A stretch of DNA of 64,000 nt, taken from the NCBI GenBank assembly GCA_037893245.1, contig JBAIAA010000021.1, positions 434,001 through 498,000 on the forward strand, read 5' to 3'. The notes beneath the pieces were generated by a model. It saw only the letters and a program-made list of their open reading frames with translations. It was not told the origin of the DNA and ran no database searches. This DNA is from Crossaster papposus (taxonomy: Eukaryota > Echinodermata > Asteroidea > Velatida > Solasteridae). The position numbers and the translations under genes are program-made. Positions 33,871-43,670 of the stretch are shown here, in pieces (the first letter of the stretch is position 1; every line of letters begins with the position of its first letter).

Positions 33871-33874
33871 GTGT

Positions 33875-34205
33875 GATTGTCCGTGCACATCGTTCGTTTT
33901 TGTCGGGCCTGTGTGCGCACTTATCCCCGGCCAACGTAGCCGTACCGTGCACGGTGTCATCGTTTTTGCCGGGCCTGTGCGCTAACTTATCCCATCCCCG
34001 GTCGGTCAACGAGGCCGTACTGTGCACGGTGACATTGTTTTTGATGCGCTGGTGCGCATGCAGTTTGGGATTCGGTACCGTTTATGCACGCATCAGACCG
34101 GCCATTGCGTTAATATTATTTCATAATTTTTGTATTTGTCCCGAGTCGAGTTGTCTCGACGGTCGACTTGTCTCGAGTCGAGTTGTTTCAACGGTCGACT
34201 TGTCT
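33875..34205. repeat. Short tandem duplications
   Basis: 33890-34065 holds two to three diverged units containing GTGCACGGTG and GCCGGGCCTGTG. 34138-34203 holds two units around CGAGTTGT(C/T)TC(G/A)ACGGTCGACTTGTCT. The 139-codon plus-strand frame across them shows no recognisable domain. Confidence 0.5.
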
Positions 34206-34298
34206 GACATTCTTTTTGATCTGCATTATGAAGAAGCACTTGGAGGCAGTCCGATCTGGGATTTCACGACACCTGTTATCTGCGGTTCGTAGATAGTA

Positions 34299-34427
34299 AT
34301 GATAGTGAAAGTGTTAGAAGAGCACCCAGAGTTTCAAGAAACATTCACAGATCTAGGGAGCAAATTCCAATTGCAAGAAGGCACTCTGTCATCTCTAGAG
34401 AAGTTTGTCTGCTTGCTGTACCCCTAG
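34299..34427 (+). CDS. Short acidic ORF, possible terminal exon remnant
   Basis: A 42-codon frame from ATG to TAG: VLEEHPEFQETFTDL, then GSKFQLQEGTLSSLEKF and VCLLYP. The pattern resembles C-terminal segments of uncharacterised invertebrate proteins in which a short alpha-helical segment ends in a conserved F-V-C-L-Y motif. The upstream in-frame stop at 34290 means any earlier coding part would need splicing. Function unknown; could be a transposon-derived scrap. Confidence 0.3.
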   Translation: MIVKVLEEHPEFQETFTDLGSKFQLQEGTLSSLEKFVCLLYP

Positions 34428-34429
34428 AA

Positions 34430-36711
34430 CTATGGGGCTTCCGACGCTCGAAGGGCGGAGCCCCAAAGATAGGGAGGGTAATTTAATTTTGTTTGTGCAT
34501 GGTTTCTATTGTTTAACCCTAACTCCTTACACAACAAAGGAAGTTGGAGGATTTTGAAGGAATTGTATTGTTCAATAACAATGGTGAGGGAGTTAGGGTT
34601 AACGGCGGTTAACCTGTAAAAACCACTCTTTAAAACCTTTGTTATTTGTTGATATTTACAATGTACATGTCCTCTGTGAAGCTGTGAACAAATTCTTCAG
34701 TGCTAACCAATTTATCACATCTCGAATATGTATGTTTTTTTTTTTAACATACTACATGTACATGTATTTGGCTGACTTATATGGTTTCTTTCTGCAACTA
34801 TACCCATCTTTGACTTTTAATGGCCCTTTTATTTTTAATTATAAGCTTCTTTTTTTACAAAAAAATTGTTATCTTTGAAACAAGTAGAGGTTTATTAAAA
34901 TGTTAATATTATATTTTAATATTAATATTATAATAACAACAATGGTCACGTGTATCAGTTCAGCAAAGGTTTTAAACAAGTTCCATTCAATTTTTTTAAT
35001 ATATTTTTTAGTAGGTTTTGTTGGCACGTATGGCAATCATAGCGCCCTGTGTGCCAATTTTGTTTCACAATTATTATTTTTGTGGTTCCATTTAACAAAA
35101 AAACAAAGATAATTTGCTGTTACCAAATTTTCAAAATCATAAACACTTGTTCTTTAATATAAAATGTATAGGATTTGTCATACAGGTGCCGCAGTGCTTT
35201 ATTGTTAAAACTTAAAGTGCCAATGTAAGGCCTCAAACCACAAAAGGTGCATTTTGGCATACGTGATTGTTAATAACTTTAATGAGGTATAACAAAATAA
35301 CTGCAGAATTTTTTGTGGAGAACTTTTTACCTTGTGTTTGTGATGTATTGAACCTCATATATGTGCATTAAAAAAGTAGACCCAGAGTTGCTGGAGCGAA
35401 ACGCATTTTACAGCCTGTTTTTCAGTGTCAGCTGAAGGCCTATTTATTAAGGCAAATATAAATCACAGGTGCTGGCACTTCGTTAGCTCATGGAGGAATA
35501 TTCCTCCATGTATAGAGTAAAAACATCTTTTATTTGAATAGCCTCCCCCACGTTCCCCTATTAGGTCAATGGGCAAGTAAAAAAAAATTCTTAAAAATAT
35601 ATATATTAAAGAATTGTATCTAAATGCTGGTACAATACCTGTCTGTTTGAAATATCTATGAAATTAATAGTAGTTACAACAACCAATATTATTTCTGTGT
35701 TAGTATTTCTGCAATAACTCTGCACTAGATAGCTCATTACACGTTAAGCCTTTTATTTTCTGTTTTGTTTTAATTCTAATGTACATTTAATGCTTTATTC
35801 ACGGGGGCCTGGCCTTGTACAAACTTCGGCTTCCTGTCAGCCTCCTCCAATCATTATCATTACACTATTTAATTTATGCTGTGTAATTTAATGATTCATT
35901 TCTGTAAAACTGATGCTTGGAAATAAATCAAATCAAATTTACAGGTATGGTACACCCCCTTTGGGGGGGGGGGGGGGGGGGGGGGGTGGTGGTGGTCAGC
36001 TTTCCACTGAGGCTGGAACGCGCCATTGTGTACTTCTTTGTTATGTAAATGTTGCGTTCCACCGCGGGCAGGTTATTAGCAACAGCAAAACGATTGAAAA
36101 AAGGCGACAAATAAACAGAAGCCGGGCGTAAAGAAAACCAAAAATAATTAGCCTGAAATATGTTTTATAGGATCGATCTAAAATCGGTCCAAACCTCTAC
36201 AAGATTTCGTGTGGCATACATGTACATGTACTGGTTTGTTTTCAATTAGTTTCGCACCGTGGCGAGTAATCATTGATGTTGTCATGAATTTATTTTGTCC
36301 GCTTTCGATGTTTTGTTTATATTACAGTTTTAAATATGGTCACATAATTTTTTTTTTTGCTTATATTTTAATAATAGATTCCGGGAGACGTACCAAGCCT
36401 GCTTTGCGCAAGCTGTTGCACCAATGCATATGACTTTTAGTTACTTTTTGTCTGCCTACGCACAAATTATAATTGCCACAGAAAATATACATCCAGGTTT
36501 GGAATAATTGTCCATTCTTCATCGTCTAGCTTTTGAAGTCTGGCTTTCATCGGTTTCTTGCGAGATTGCGTTAATGAGAATAATACTTAAATAGAAGAGA
36601 TAACAGTCAACGGGGAAGCAAACTAAACTGAGTGATACGATTCGACTTTATTTGGGATTTGTGAAAAGTCGGGGAATATACTCGGTCAATTCAGAACTGT
36701 TTACATAAGCG
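34430..36711. other. Intergenic, AT-rich
   Basis: No gene recognised. Contains an inverted pair CCCTAACTCC / GGAGTTAGGG (about 34513 and 34588), which may be the termini of a roughly 100-bp MITE, and a long poly-G run at 35959-35986 followed by (GGT)n. Confidence 0.45.
35959..35997. repeat. Poly-G run plus (GGT)n
   Basis: More than 25 consecutive G residues then TGGTGGTGG, the longest G tract in the window and a strong G-quadruplex candidate. Confidence 0.85.
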
Positions 36712-36965
36712 TAAAATTGACACAATGCGTCGAAGCACGCGTGACTGCTATATTGGGTGCGTTCGATTAGCTTACCCGGGGGAGTTAGAGTTAACACTCG
36801 GGGGATGGCACGAGGGGAAGCTAATCGAACGCAATCGTGTTTTCCACTAAATGTTCTGCATGGTTGTATTTTTTAGTTGCATGCATTTCAAATACAATTC
36901 TACAACAACAAAAAACCTACAAAATAAATAGCCGCGTTCCTCCCGTTCCAACCCAGGGGAACCGC
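36712..36965 (+). repeat. Interspersed repeat D, copy 2, interrupted
   Basis: Matches 32350-32480 at its left edge (GACACAATGCGTCGAAGCACG) and right edge (GCCGCGTTCCTCCCG). The middle is replaced by a micro-hairpin (36758-36833) and unrelated sequence. Confidence 0.5.
36758..36833. mobile_element. 76-bp hairpin micro-MITE
   Basis: Perfect 16-bp arms TGCGTTCGATTAGCTT and its complement, around a 44-bp loop containing AGTTAGAGTTAACACT. Inserted in repeat D. Confidence 0.65.
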
Positions 36966-36976
36966 CTGTCATTTTA

Positions 36977-37700
36977 AGCCCTTTTCACACTGCAGAGCGA
37001 ATCCCCAGGAAATAAATCCCCGGAAAATTCCCGGGGATTTTTTACCCCACCAACACCCCAGCAACCGTTAACACTAGACCCATTTGTAACTCCCGGGGAC
37101 ACTATTTCCCGGGAATATGCACGGTCGTTTCACACTGGCCATCAAACCCCGGGAAATGTGTAAACTGAGGGCGCCCATCAGGAAGTTCCCAAATGAATTG
37201 TGGGCGGAAGTCCAATCCCACAATGCCGCGCCGCGCGCGAACATTTTTATGCACAGGTTGCAGCTGTTGTTTACGCCGTGCGATATGCCACATTACATGC
37301 ATTAACGTTGACGTTATTTGTATACTTTTCAAACGTTATTGTTTGTCTTTTGTACTTAACTGTAAATATATTTACGAAAAGTTTGAAAGGTACTTTATTA
37401 CAATACTAAGTCACCGCGCGAATTATTTGGCGCGCTATTTGTGACCCTGTGACCTTTCGAGATTACCCGTGGACGCAAAAAGGTGGGGTAAGTTCGAACC
37501 CTGCCACGTTCACACTAGTTGCTTTTCCCCGGGAAAAACGTTAAACCCCGGGGATTTCTCCTTTAACCCTACAGGGGTAAATATTTCCCGGGGAAAAGCA
37601 GTTTCCCGGGGATTTCTTTGGTAGTGTGAACAGACCGACCGAAATTCCCCGGCAATTTCCCGGGGAATTGCCGGGGAAATCGTCTAGTGTGAAAGGGGCT
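36977..37700. mobile_element. 724-bp MITE studded with CCCGGGGA words
   Basis: Termini AGCCCTTTTCACACT at the left and AGTGTGAAAGGGGCT at the right. The flanks read TTA on the left and TGA on the right. Subterminal regions are packed with CCCCGGGAAA / TTCCCGGGGA words in both orientations; the core (37150-37440) is ordinary sequence. Non-coding. Resembles the other CACAC-terminated MITEs of the window. Confidence 0.7.
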
Positions 37701-37882
37701 TGACTTACCGCCTTTATTTACTTATTTCTGCTCTTATCGGCTCGATGTAGTCTCGGCAAAATAGTTTCCCTCTTCTCTCGTTTACAAAATACGATATTAT
37801 TTTTGTCCACGTAATTAATTCTGTAACGAAGATTTCTTCCGCCGCAAAAGACCGTTGGTTGTAATATAAACTTCATTTTATT

Positions 37883-38934
37883 TATAGGTATTTTGAATTT
37901 CAACTTCCGTCCGTTCAGATTAAACATAAGTTGTGGCTTGTTTATTCGAGGAAGCTGGAAATAGCTCTTTTACTGCCGTTTAATTTTGTCTTTGTTCGAT
38001 GCGTTTCCGATTTGTTTGCATTTCATTTACGTCATGTGTTTTGTCTTAATTGCAATAATTGTTCCTTGTGCTTTGTTACCCAATGATTAAAGTTAAAGCC
38101 TGTACCCTATCTAGAAGAAGTAAAGTTTAAAAAAGTTATGCATGATCATTTTTAAATGAAAACAATTTGTTTTCGCTATAGCCTTGTGATCATTTGCACT
38201 GGTCTTTATGTTTTCTTCTCTATTTCTACTAGTGTTCGGACCATGTCAAAATAAAAACTAAACAGTTTTTAAGAAAAACAAAAGCTTAACATGATGAGGA
38301 GGTTGTTATACAATTAACAAACAAAACATGTTCTTTTCCTATAGATGTTTGTTTACAGGTCTTGTTCTTTTTCTGTTTTATGTATATTTCTACTAATCGT
38401 TTCTTTATTTCTAATTGGTTTATTTAGCCTTCAATGTTATGACGTGTAAGGTATCTCGCCATGCATGTTTAGACGGAGTTGTAGTTATATCATCTCACAC
38501 ACTTTTGGAGAGTTATTTGGTCGACATTCGGTTATACTTAATACGGCCAGGCAGTTTTCGTTAAAAATCACTCTACTTGGAGGGATATAACGCAGAATTA
38601 GTGTACAAATAACTTCTTAAAATATCTGCCTTATATCGGCAAATACGAAATCAGAAAGCACATACCATAGGGACGAATTTGAATATAAACATTTGAAAAA
38701 TGTTTGCCAATTAAGAAAATTGATTAAATTGAATGGTTGACCAGCCTCTTGCTGCTGCCTTTTTTAAAATGATTTTTGCGACCTCATGAATCACTTTTGA
38801 ATTATCTTTTTTGGCCAGTACTTCTTTTGACTGTTGAATGCTGATGCAACGGAGCATTCATTTTCAAATGAAATTGAATGAGCCGGGTATTAAATTGAAT
38901 GAATTGATGCTTAAATTGGCTGAGAAAACCTAAA
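37883..38934. mobile_element. Transposase-less Tc1-like family G element
   Basis: The right end GGCTGAGAAAACCTAAA is a decayed family G terminus; a weak left end is at about 37883 (TATAGGTATTTTGAATTTC). 38430-38520 and 38600-38930 are collinear with 41745-41840 and 42900-43250 of the transposase-bearing element. The transposase region is missing, so this is an internal-deletion derivative. Left boundary uncertain. Confidence 0.55.
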
Positions 38935-39012
38935 TGAAAGGTCAGTTGAGGAGGCATATTACAGGTATCAGCCATACAGCAAGGGATTATATCCATTTTT
39001 CAAAGCGCAAGG

Positions 39013-39068
39013 CCACAGACTTTGTGATCTTTAGTCCGATGCTCTACCGACTGAGTTAAACCGGCCAC
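39013..39068 (-). repeat. tRNA-like fragment
   Basis: On the minus strand GGCCGGTTTAACTCAGTCGG then TAGAGCATCGGACTAAAGATC gives a D arm and anticodon-arm-like sequence. The T arm is not recognisable. Pseudogene or SINE head rather than a functional tRNA. Confidence 0.45.
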
Positions 39069-39069
39069 G

Positions 39070-39840
39070 TGATATTTAAAAAGATATTTCGACAAAGTTT
39101 TGTCCATGTATTAAATGGAATAAATATATGGTCTGACAACATCTTTGAAATGTTGTGAATTTGTTCTTTTTGTGCTGCCCTATATTACTTTAATTTGATA
39201 AAGTTTGGTCCCTGTTTGAGATGAGGTAAATTTAACTGGCCAATGTTTTTCTTACTACGCGAAGACAAAGGAATGTCAACAGTCCGTATATAATTGGTGT
39301 ACGAATTATAGTCCCTGCGAACATCAATACGTGCAGGTTGCGGGGAGAGATTATAGATTGTGGACTTGCACAAGTCCAATGTCCGTTTCGCCATTTCTGA
39401 ACAGAGCTTTATAGAGAAAGAAAATAGCAGAAAAATGAAGGGGGAGACAGCCATGAGATGCCTAGAATCAAAACTTGGAGTTAGAAAACAAATTATGGAA
39501 GCGAGAAAAATTAGTATTTAGCAAACGTTTTGTTAACTACACGAATACCCATTTTTCAATATGTCTGTTAGTAGTTAGTGGGGGGTCTGACAAAACCTTT
39601 CCAACCTCACGTTTGTAATGTACTACCGACTGTGGGCTTACTTCATGGGGGGTCTGACCACACCTTTCCAACTTAAAATTTGGTCCGGTTTTTCCTTTTT
39701 TGTAATGTACTGTTACACTACTTTCTTTGAAAAAGATGAGGTGAAATCAACTGTCTCGGGGGGGGGGGGGGGGGGGTTTTCTCTGGGGCAGACTGACCAA
39801 CTTCTTGAATGACTTGAATAGGCCTACTCATCAATCTTCA
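39070..39840. other. Intergenic, little recognised
   Basis: GGGGGGTCTGAC(A/C)A(A/C)ACCTTTCCAAC occurs twice (about 39579 and 39645), and poly-G lies at 39759-39776. No gene. Confidence 0.4.
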
Positions 39841-39844
39841 CGAC

Positions 39845-40320
39845 GAGAGAACATTAGGGTATCTCGAATGTAAATTGCAACCCCGCCACCATGTCGGTTC
39901 CTGTCTTTTCGGACAATATAATAATTTGGTAGAGTTATCTCATCGTCAGAGAGTGAGGCGTCGCAAAAAGTTTCGTTTAGACAGATGATGTCGAATTGAT
40001 TTCTAGACAATACAATCCTAAAATGGTCAATTTGTTTATATGGCTTTTCATATTAAGATGGGCGAATGAGAATGAGAAACTTTGATTGCAGATAATGCCA
40101 TAATTATGTTATGTTTATTTTAGAACCTTACCGTGTGGGTTGAGCAGCTCCCTGACAAGTTTCAGATGTTGGTTCCCCTCCTGGCCTCGATAATGTGTCA
40201 GGTGTGCTCTGGTCTGGGATACTGGCTGCCGTCGTTGATTGAGGTGGGTTTGATGCCGTTTCTGATGGAGGTACGGGTAATACTGGTTGGTCATTAAAAA
40301 TCCGTCGGAATATCACGGGT
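39845..40320 (-). pseudogene. LINE endonuclease fragment
   Basis: The minus strand at 39845-40090 encodes HLNMKSHINKL, then SRNQFDIICLNETFCDASLS and RKDRNRHGGGVAIYIRD. This is the N-terminal half of an apurinic-like endonuclease as found in CR1/Jockey-group LINE ORF2, with ICLNET containing the catalytic Glu and GGGVAIYI a conserved core. It ends abruptly at about 39845. Upstream (40128-40316) is a Pro/Ser/Thr-rich open frame that may be the linker or ORF1 end. It could be the missing 5' half of the LINE family at 29.1-30.9 kb, but that cannot be shown here. Confidence 0.7.
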
Positions 40321-40449
40321 CGCTGTAGTCCGCTTCCTCAGGACATCAGAGTACAAACTCTGGCCGAAAGGGGTTCTGTGATGTTGGATGCGACTATCAA
40401 AGGTCTTTGGTGGTTTACATCCAATGCTAACAGTATCGCCTAACTTAAA

Positions 40450-41130
40450 CATTAACGCAATTTGCTGCTAGAGGGCGCCATTTGACTTTAACCTGGCTTG
40501 CTTGCGCATTGGTTCAACGTGCACGTTTCTCGATCTTGTTTGCGTCGATTTGGTGTTTTTTTGCGTTGCATTTTTTATTTTTAGTGGGACAATATTTGTT
40601 TTGGCGTCGAATTGTTTTTGACGGAGCCCCTAAAATACGGAACCCCTAAAGAGACATTGAAAACAAAAATTGTCGTGTGCACGAGCTAGTTATGTCGTGC
40701 GCACGAGAGAATTGTTGTTGTTAATGTCCCTTTAGGGGCTCCGTATTTAGGGGCTCCTTAAAAAATGCGACGCCAACAATAAATCATACGCCCCCTAAAA
40801 AAAAGACGCCCCCCAAAAAAGGCCACACAAAAAGAGAATGTGACGTCCCCAAAAAAATTGACCAAAACAAATTAAATCCCTTACCAAAAAAAAGGCTAAC
40901 ACAAAGGCCACGCAAAACAAAAATTTGACCCCAAAAAAATTAAATGCGACGCCAAAAAGAAATGTAACGTCCAATTTTATCTATAATCGTTGACACATAT
41001 AGAACACCATACAAACTAAAGTGTATACACATATATGCCAAATGTGCATGTTTGACTCTTAATAAAGAAACATGTATCATAAATCTTTTTTAGGAATGTA
41101 TTTTGTAAACAAAAATATTCTTTGATATTG
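40450..41130. repeat. Interspersed repeat C, copy 2 (inverted)
   Basis: Inverse copy of about 11660-12365: shares GCGTCGATTTGG, GTCGTGTGCACGAGCTAG, AATGTCCCTTTAGGGGCTCC and GTATGGTGTTCTATATGTG-type words. Lacks the internal duplications of copy 1. Abuts the Tc1-like element at 41183. Confidence 0.65.
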
Positions 41131-41182
41131 TAATGTTGTGCTATGTTCTTATTTTTGTCCGTCAGCCAATGGACAATTGTAA

Positions 41183-43252
41183 TATAGGTTTTCCTGGCCA
41201 ATTTCAGCAAAAGAGCATTGAATTTCATTATTGCGCTTTCAAATTCACGCGATTTCTCTAACTCAATCAAACTAGGATTACTCTTTCGATATTATTGCAT
41301 TCAATTTCGTTTTCGTGCACCCATGATTCCTTTATTTTCATTCCATTTCGTTTATAGGCATTCAAGACTACAAGATCACCATTCATTTGTTGAATATCCA
41401 CCACCGTTTCCGGAGAGGTGCAATTCAGAGTCATCGAAGCGCACTGCGATTTTGTACCTATTGTTTTTTTCTTTTTCGTTTATGGGCAACGCATTTTAAC
41501 ATTTGAGCGTTCAAATTCAACATGAGTATGGTACGGCTAACATGCTTGCGTTTAAAGTTAGCGATAATGTTATTTTATTGGCAGTTGTGTGGCTTATCTG
41601 TCTTACGCGTTTCATTTAATTCTTATTGTTAGTCCTAATTGCAGATGTGTTCTTTTTGTTTTGTTACCCCATTAATTAAACTTTAAAATGTGTCTAAAAA
41701 ACGGCTGAATAAAGTTTTCTGGCACATAAATTGTGTTCTTTAACCTTCAATGTTCTGACGTGTTAGGCATCTCGGCATGTAAGTTTGGTTGTTGTTGTAC
41801 CATCTTACGCAATTTTCATGAGTTATTTGTCCCACATTTTGTTGAGCCACCTTTTTGAACGAGGTCACCCATCCACGGTTGAAGATTCACTCCTGCGTTA
41901 TGTGCTGCTTCTATGTCTCCTACTCGCTACTCGTAGCTGCTATTCTGGGAGGACCAAATCTCGCGTTTGACGCCGGCATTGAATGACGAATTGGCCATTT
42001 CAGTCATGTTCAGGAATGGGGAGTAGGGTGGCAGACGCTTCAACTGAATCAGCTGGTTGGTTCCTGCTGGGAGATGGGTGCGTACATGGGGTCCAGCATT
42101 GTCGTACACAAGAAAGACTGGTTCATCTGCGGGGAACATATTTTTGCACTCACGAGCTGTGTCCGCCAGAAACTCTTCAAATCTTTCTCCCGTGGTGGTC
42201 TCAAAAGCTATTCGCTGGTGTACAAGACCAATCTCTCCAGAAACAGCTAATGTCACATTGTAGTTGCGTCTGCGTTGTGCGTGTTCCAAGCATCTCGCTG
42301 GGGTACCGCGAGGTGCTCTTCCAAAAGACCGCCTCGTCCATTATGTTGTAGGCTGTAGCCAGTTTCGTCAATGAACACGCAGTGGCCAACAACTCCGTAC
42401 TGCATGAACCACTGCGCGTATACGCACATATCAAGTACCCGTTGCGAGTTACAGGCACTAGGCACGTCCTCTGCAAGTTTAAGGGTCATGGGCATGCCGT
42501 CCAGGGTTCTAGATAGTATAGTGCTGGGGGACACGGTTGGCTTGTCTGGCAGAGAACGTTGGAGCTCATATTTTATCTGGGTGAGAGTTAGTAGAGAATT
42601 GACGTTCAGCAATCGCTCAAGCTCATCTCGCATCTCCTCATCTACTTTAGTGTTGTATGCCCCTCCTGTAGGCAACTTCTCATGACGACCGGTGCGCAAG
42701 TATGTTGCCACGATGAACCTTGCATGCAATAGACCTCTCGATTCCTAGAGTGTCTGCCAATTCTAAGTAGTCAGCATGGTTGCCCTCGAATGCTTCATCA
42801 GACTTCCTCTATCTACATTGCTTACTCTTCTGTTATGACCACGGGAAGCAATGTTTGCTTCAAAATCGTATATTTAGTGAGAGGTAAACTCAGCAACAGT
42901 GTAGAAGTGATTTGTACTCATAATACCCTGCCTTTATATAGGCAGATACGAACCATAAAGCCCATACCACAGAAACGAATTTGAATGCAAACGTTTAAAA
43001 ATGTTTGCCAGTTGATGAACACGAATAGTCGACCAGCACGTTGCTGCTGGCTGTGACGAAATTGAATGAACTAAGTGACCATTTCAAATTGAATGATTTT
43101 ATTTGTCTAATGAATGGCCAAGTTTTGAAATTGAATGATTCCTTTTAACTGTTGAATGCTGATGTACCCGAGCATTTATTTTCAAGCGAAATTGAATGAG
43201 CCGGGTATTAACTTGAATGTTTTTTGGTTCAAATTGGCCGGGAAAACCTATA
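41183..43252 (-). mobile_element. Full-length Tc1/mariner-like transposon (family G)
   Basis: A 2070-bp element bounded by TATAGGTTTTCCTGGCC and GGCCGGGAAAACCTATA with flanking TA. It carries a decayed transposase gene on the minus strand (41927-42850). Subterminal regions hold many TTGAATG/CATTCAA words. It is the reference for the deletion derivatives at 3974, 5332, 8925 and 37883. Confidence 0.8.
41927..42850 (-). pseudogene. Tc1/IS630-like DDE transposase, frameshifted
   Basis: Read on the minus strand in several frames. 42740-42830 has ADTLGIERSIA (first HTH). 42253-42729 has a second HTH with PDKPTVSPSTI and RTLDGMPMTLKLA, then the first catalytic Asp in HCVFIDETGYSL. 41927-42289 has the second Asp in VFLVYDNAGPH and the final acidic position in PPYSPFLNMTEMANSSF. 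The DDE spacing and the YDNAGPH motif place it in the Tc1/mariner-IS630 superfamily. There are at least two frameshifts (near 42730 and between about 42253 and 42290), so it is inactive. About 300 residues in total, near family length. Confidence 0.8.
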
Positions 43253-43670
43253 TAATAAGTGTTGCCTTGTAGAATTATATTCAGGAGATCGTCGTTGTTA
43301 TATAATGTAGTCTATGTTTTATTGCATATTTTGTTAAATGCTCGTCTGCTTTCCATTAATTGACGTGGGTGTGGTCTGCTACAAAAGGGCGTCGTCGACA
43401 GGATGAAGCATTTAACATTTTTTTGATGACGTACTTTTATCCGGATATGTTTTGTGCCGGACTTTAGATGTTCTCCTACACGAAAATGTATGTACAGGCT
43501 CGCTTCCGCGCATTTATTGTCGCGAAATATTGATATGATTCGTACCTATACCCAGCATTGAGAGGACTTCATTGACAAAGTTCGGTTACATTATTTGCTG
43601 CGTAATTTTCATTGTATTATTCTATTGATAGAATTGTGTTTAATGATATTTGACCATTGTGTATATCTAA
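43253..43670. repeat. Interspersed segment, left part
   Basis: Copy of 9560-10015; continues after the composite at 46198-46400. Its junction with the composite shows the TAA target. Confidence 0.75.

Noticed and set aside
33873-34292. 139-codon plus-strand frame as a gene
   Set aside because: Covers two short tandem duplications and shows no recognisable domain or splice context.
34513-34600. Telomere-like CCCTAAC / GTTAGGG repeats
   Set aside because: Only single units in inverted orientation; no tandem telomeric array.
40128-40316. Pro/Ser-rich minus-strand ORF as an independent gene
   Set aside because: It lies immediately upstream of a LINE endonuclease in the same orientation, so it is more likely LINE linker sequence.
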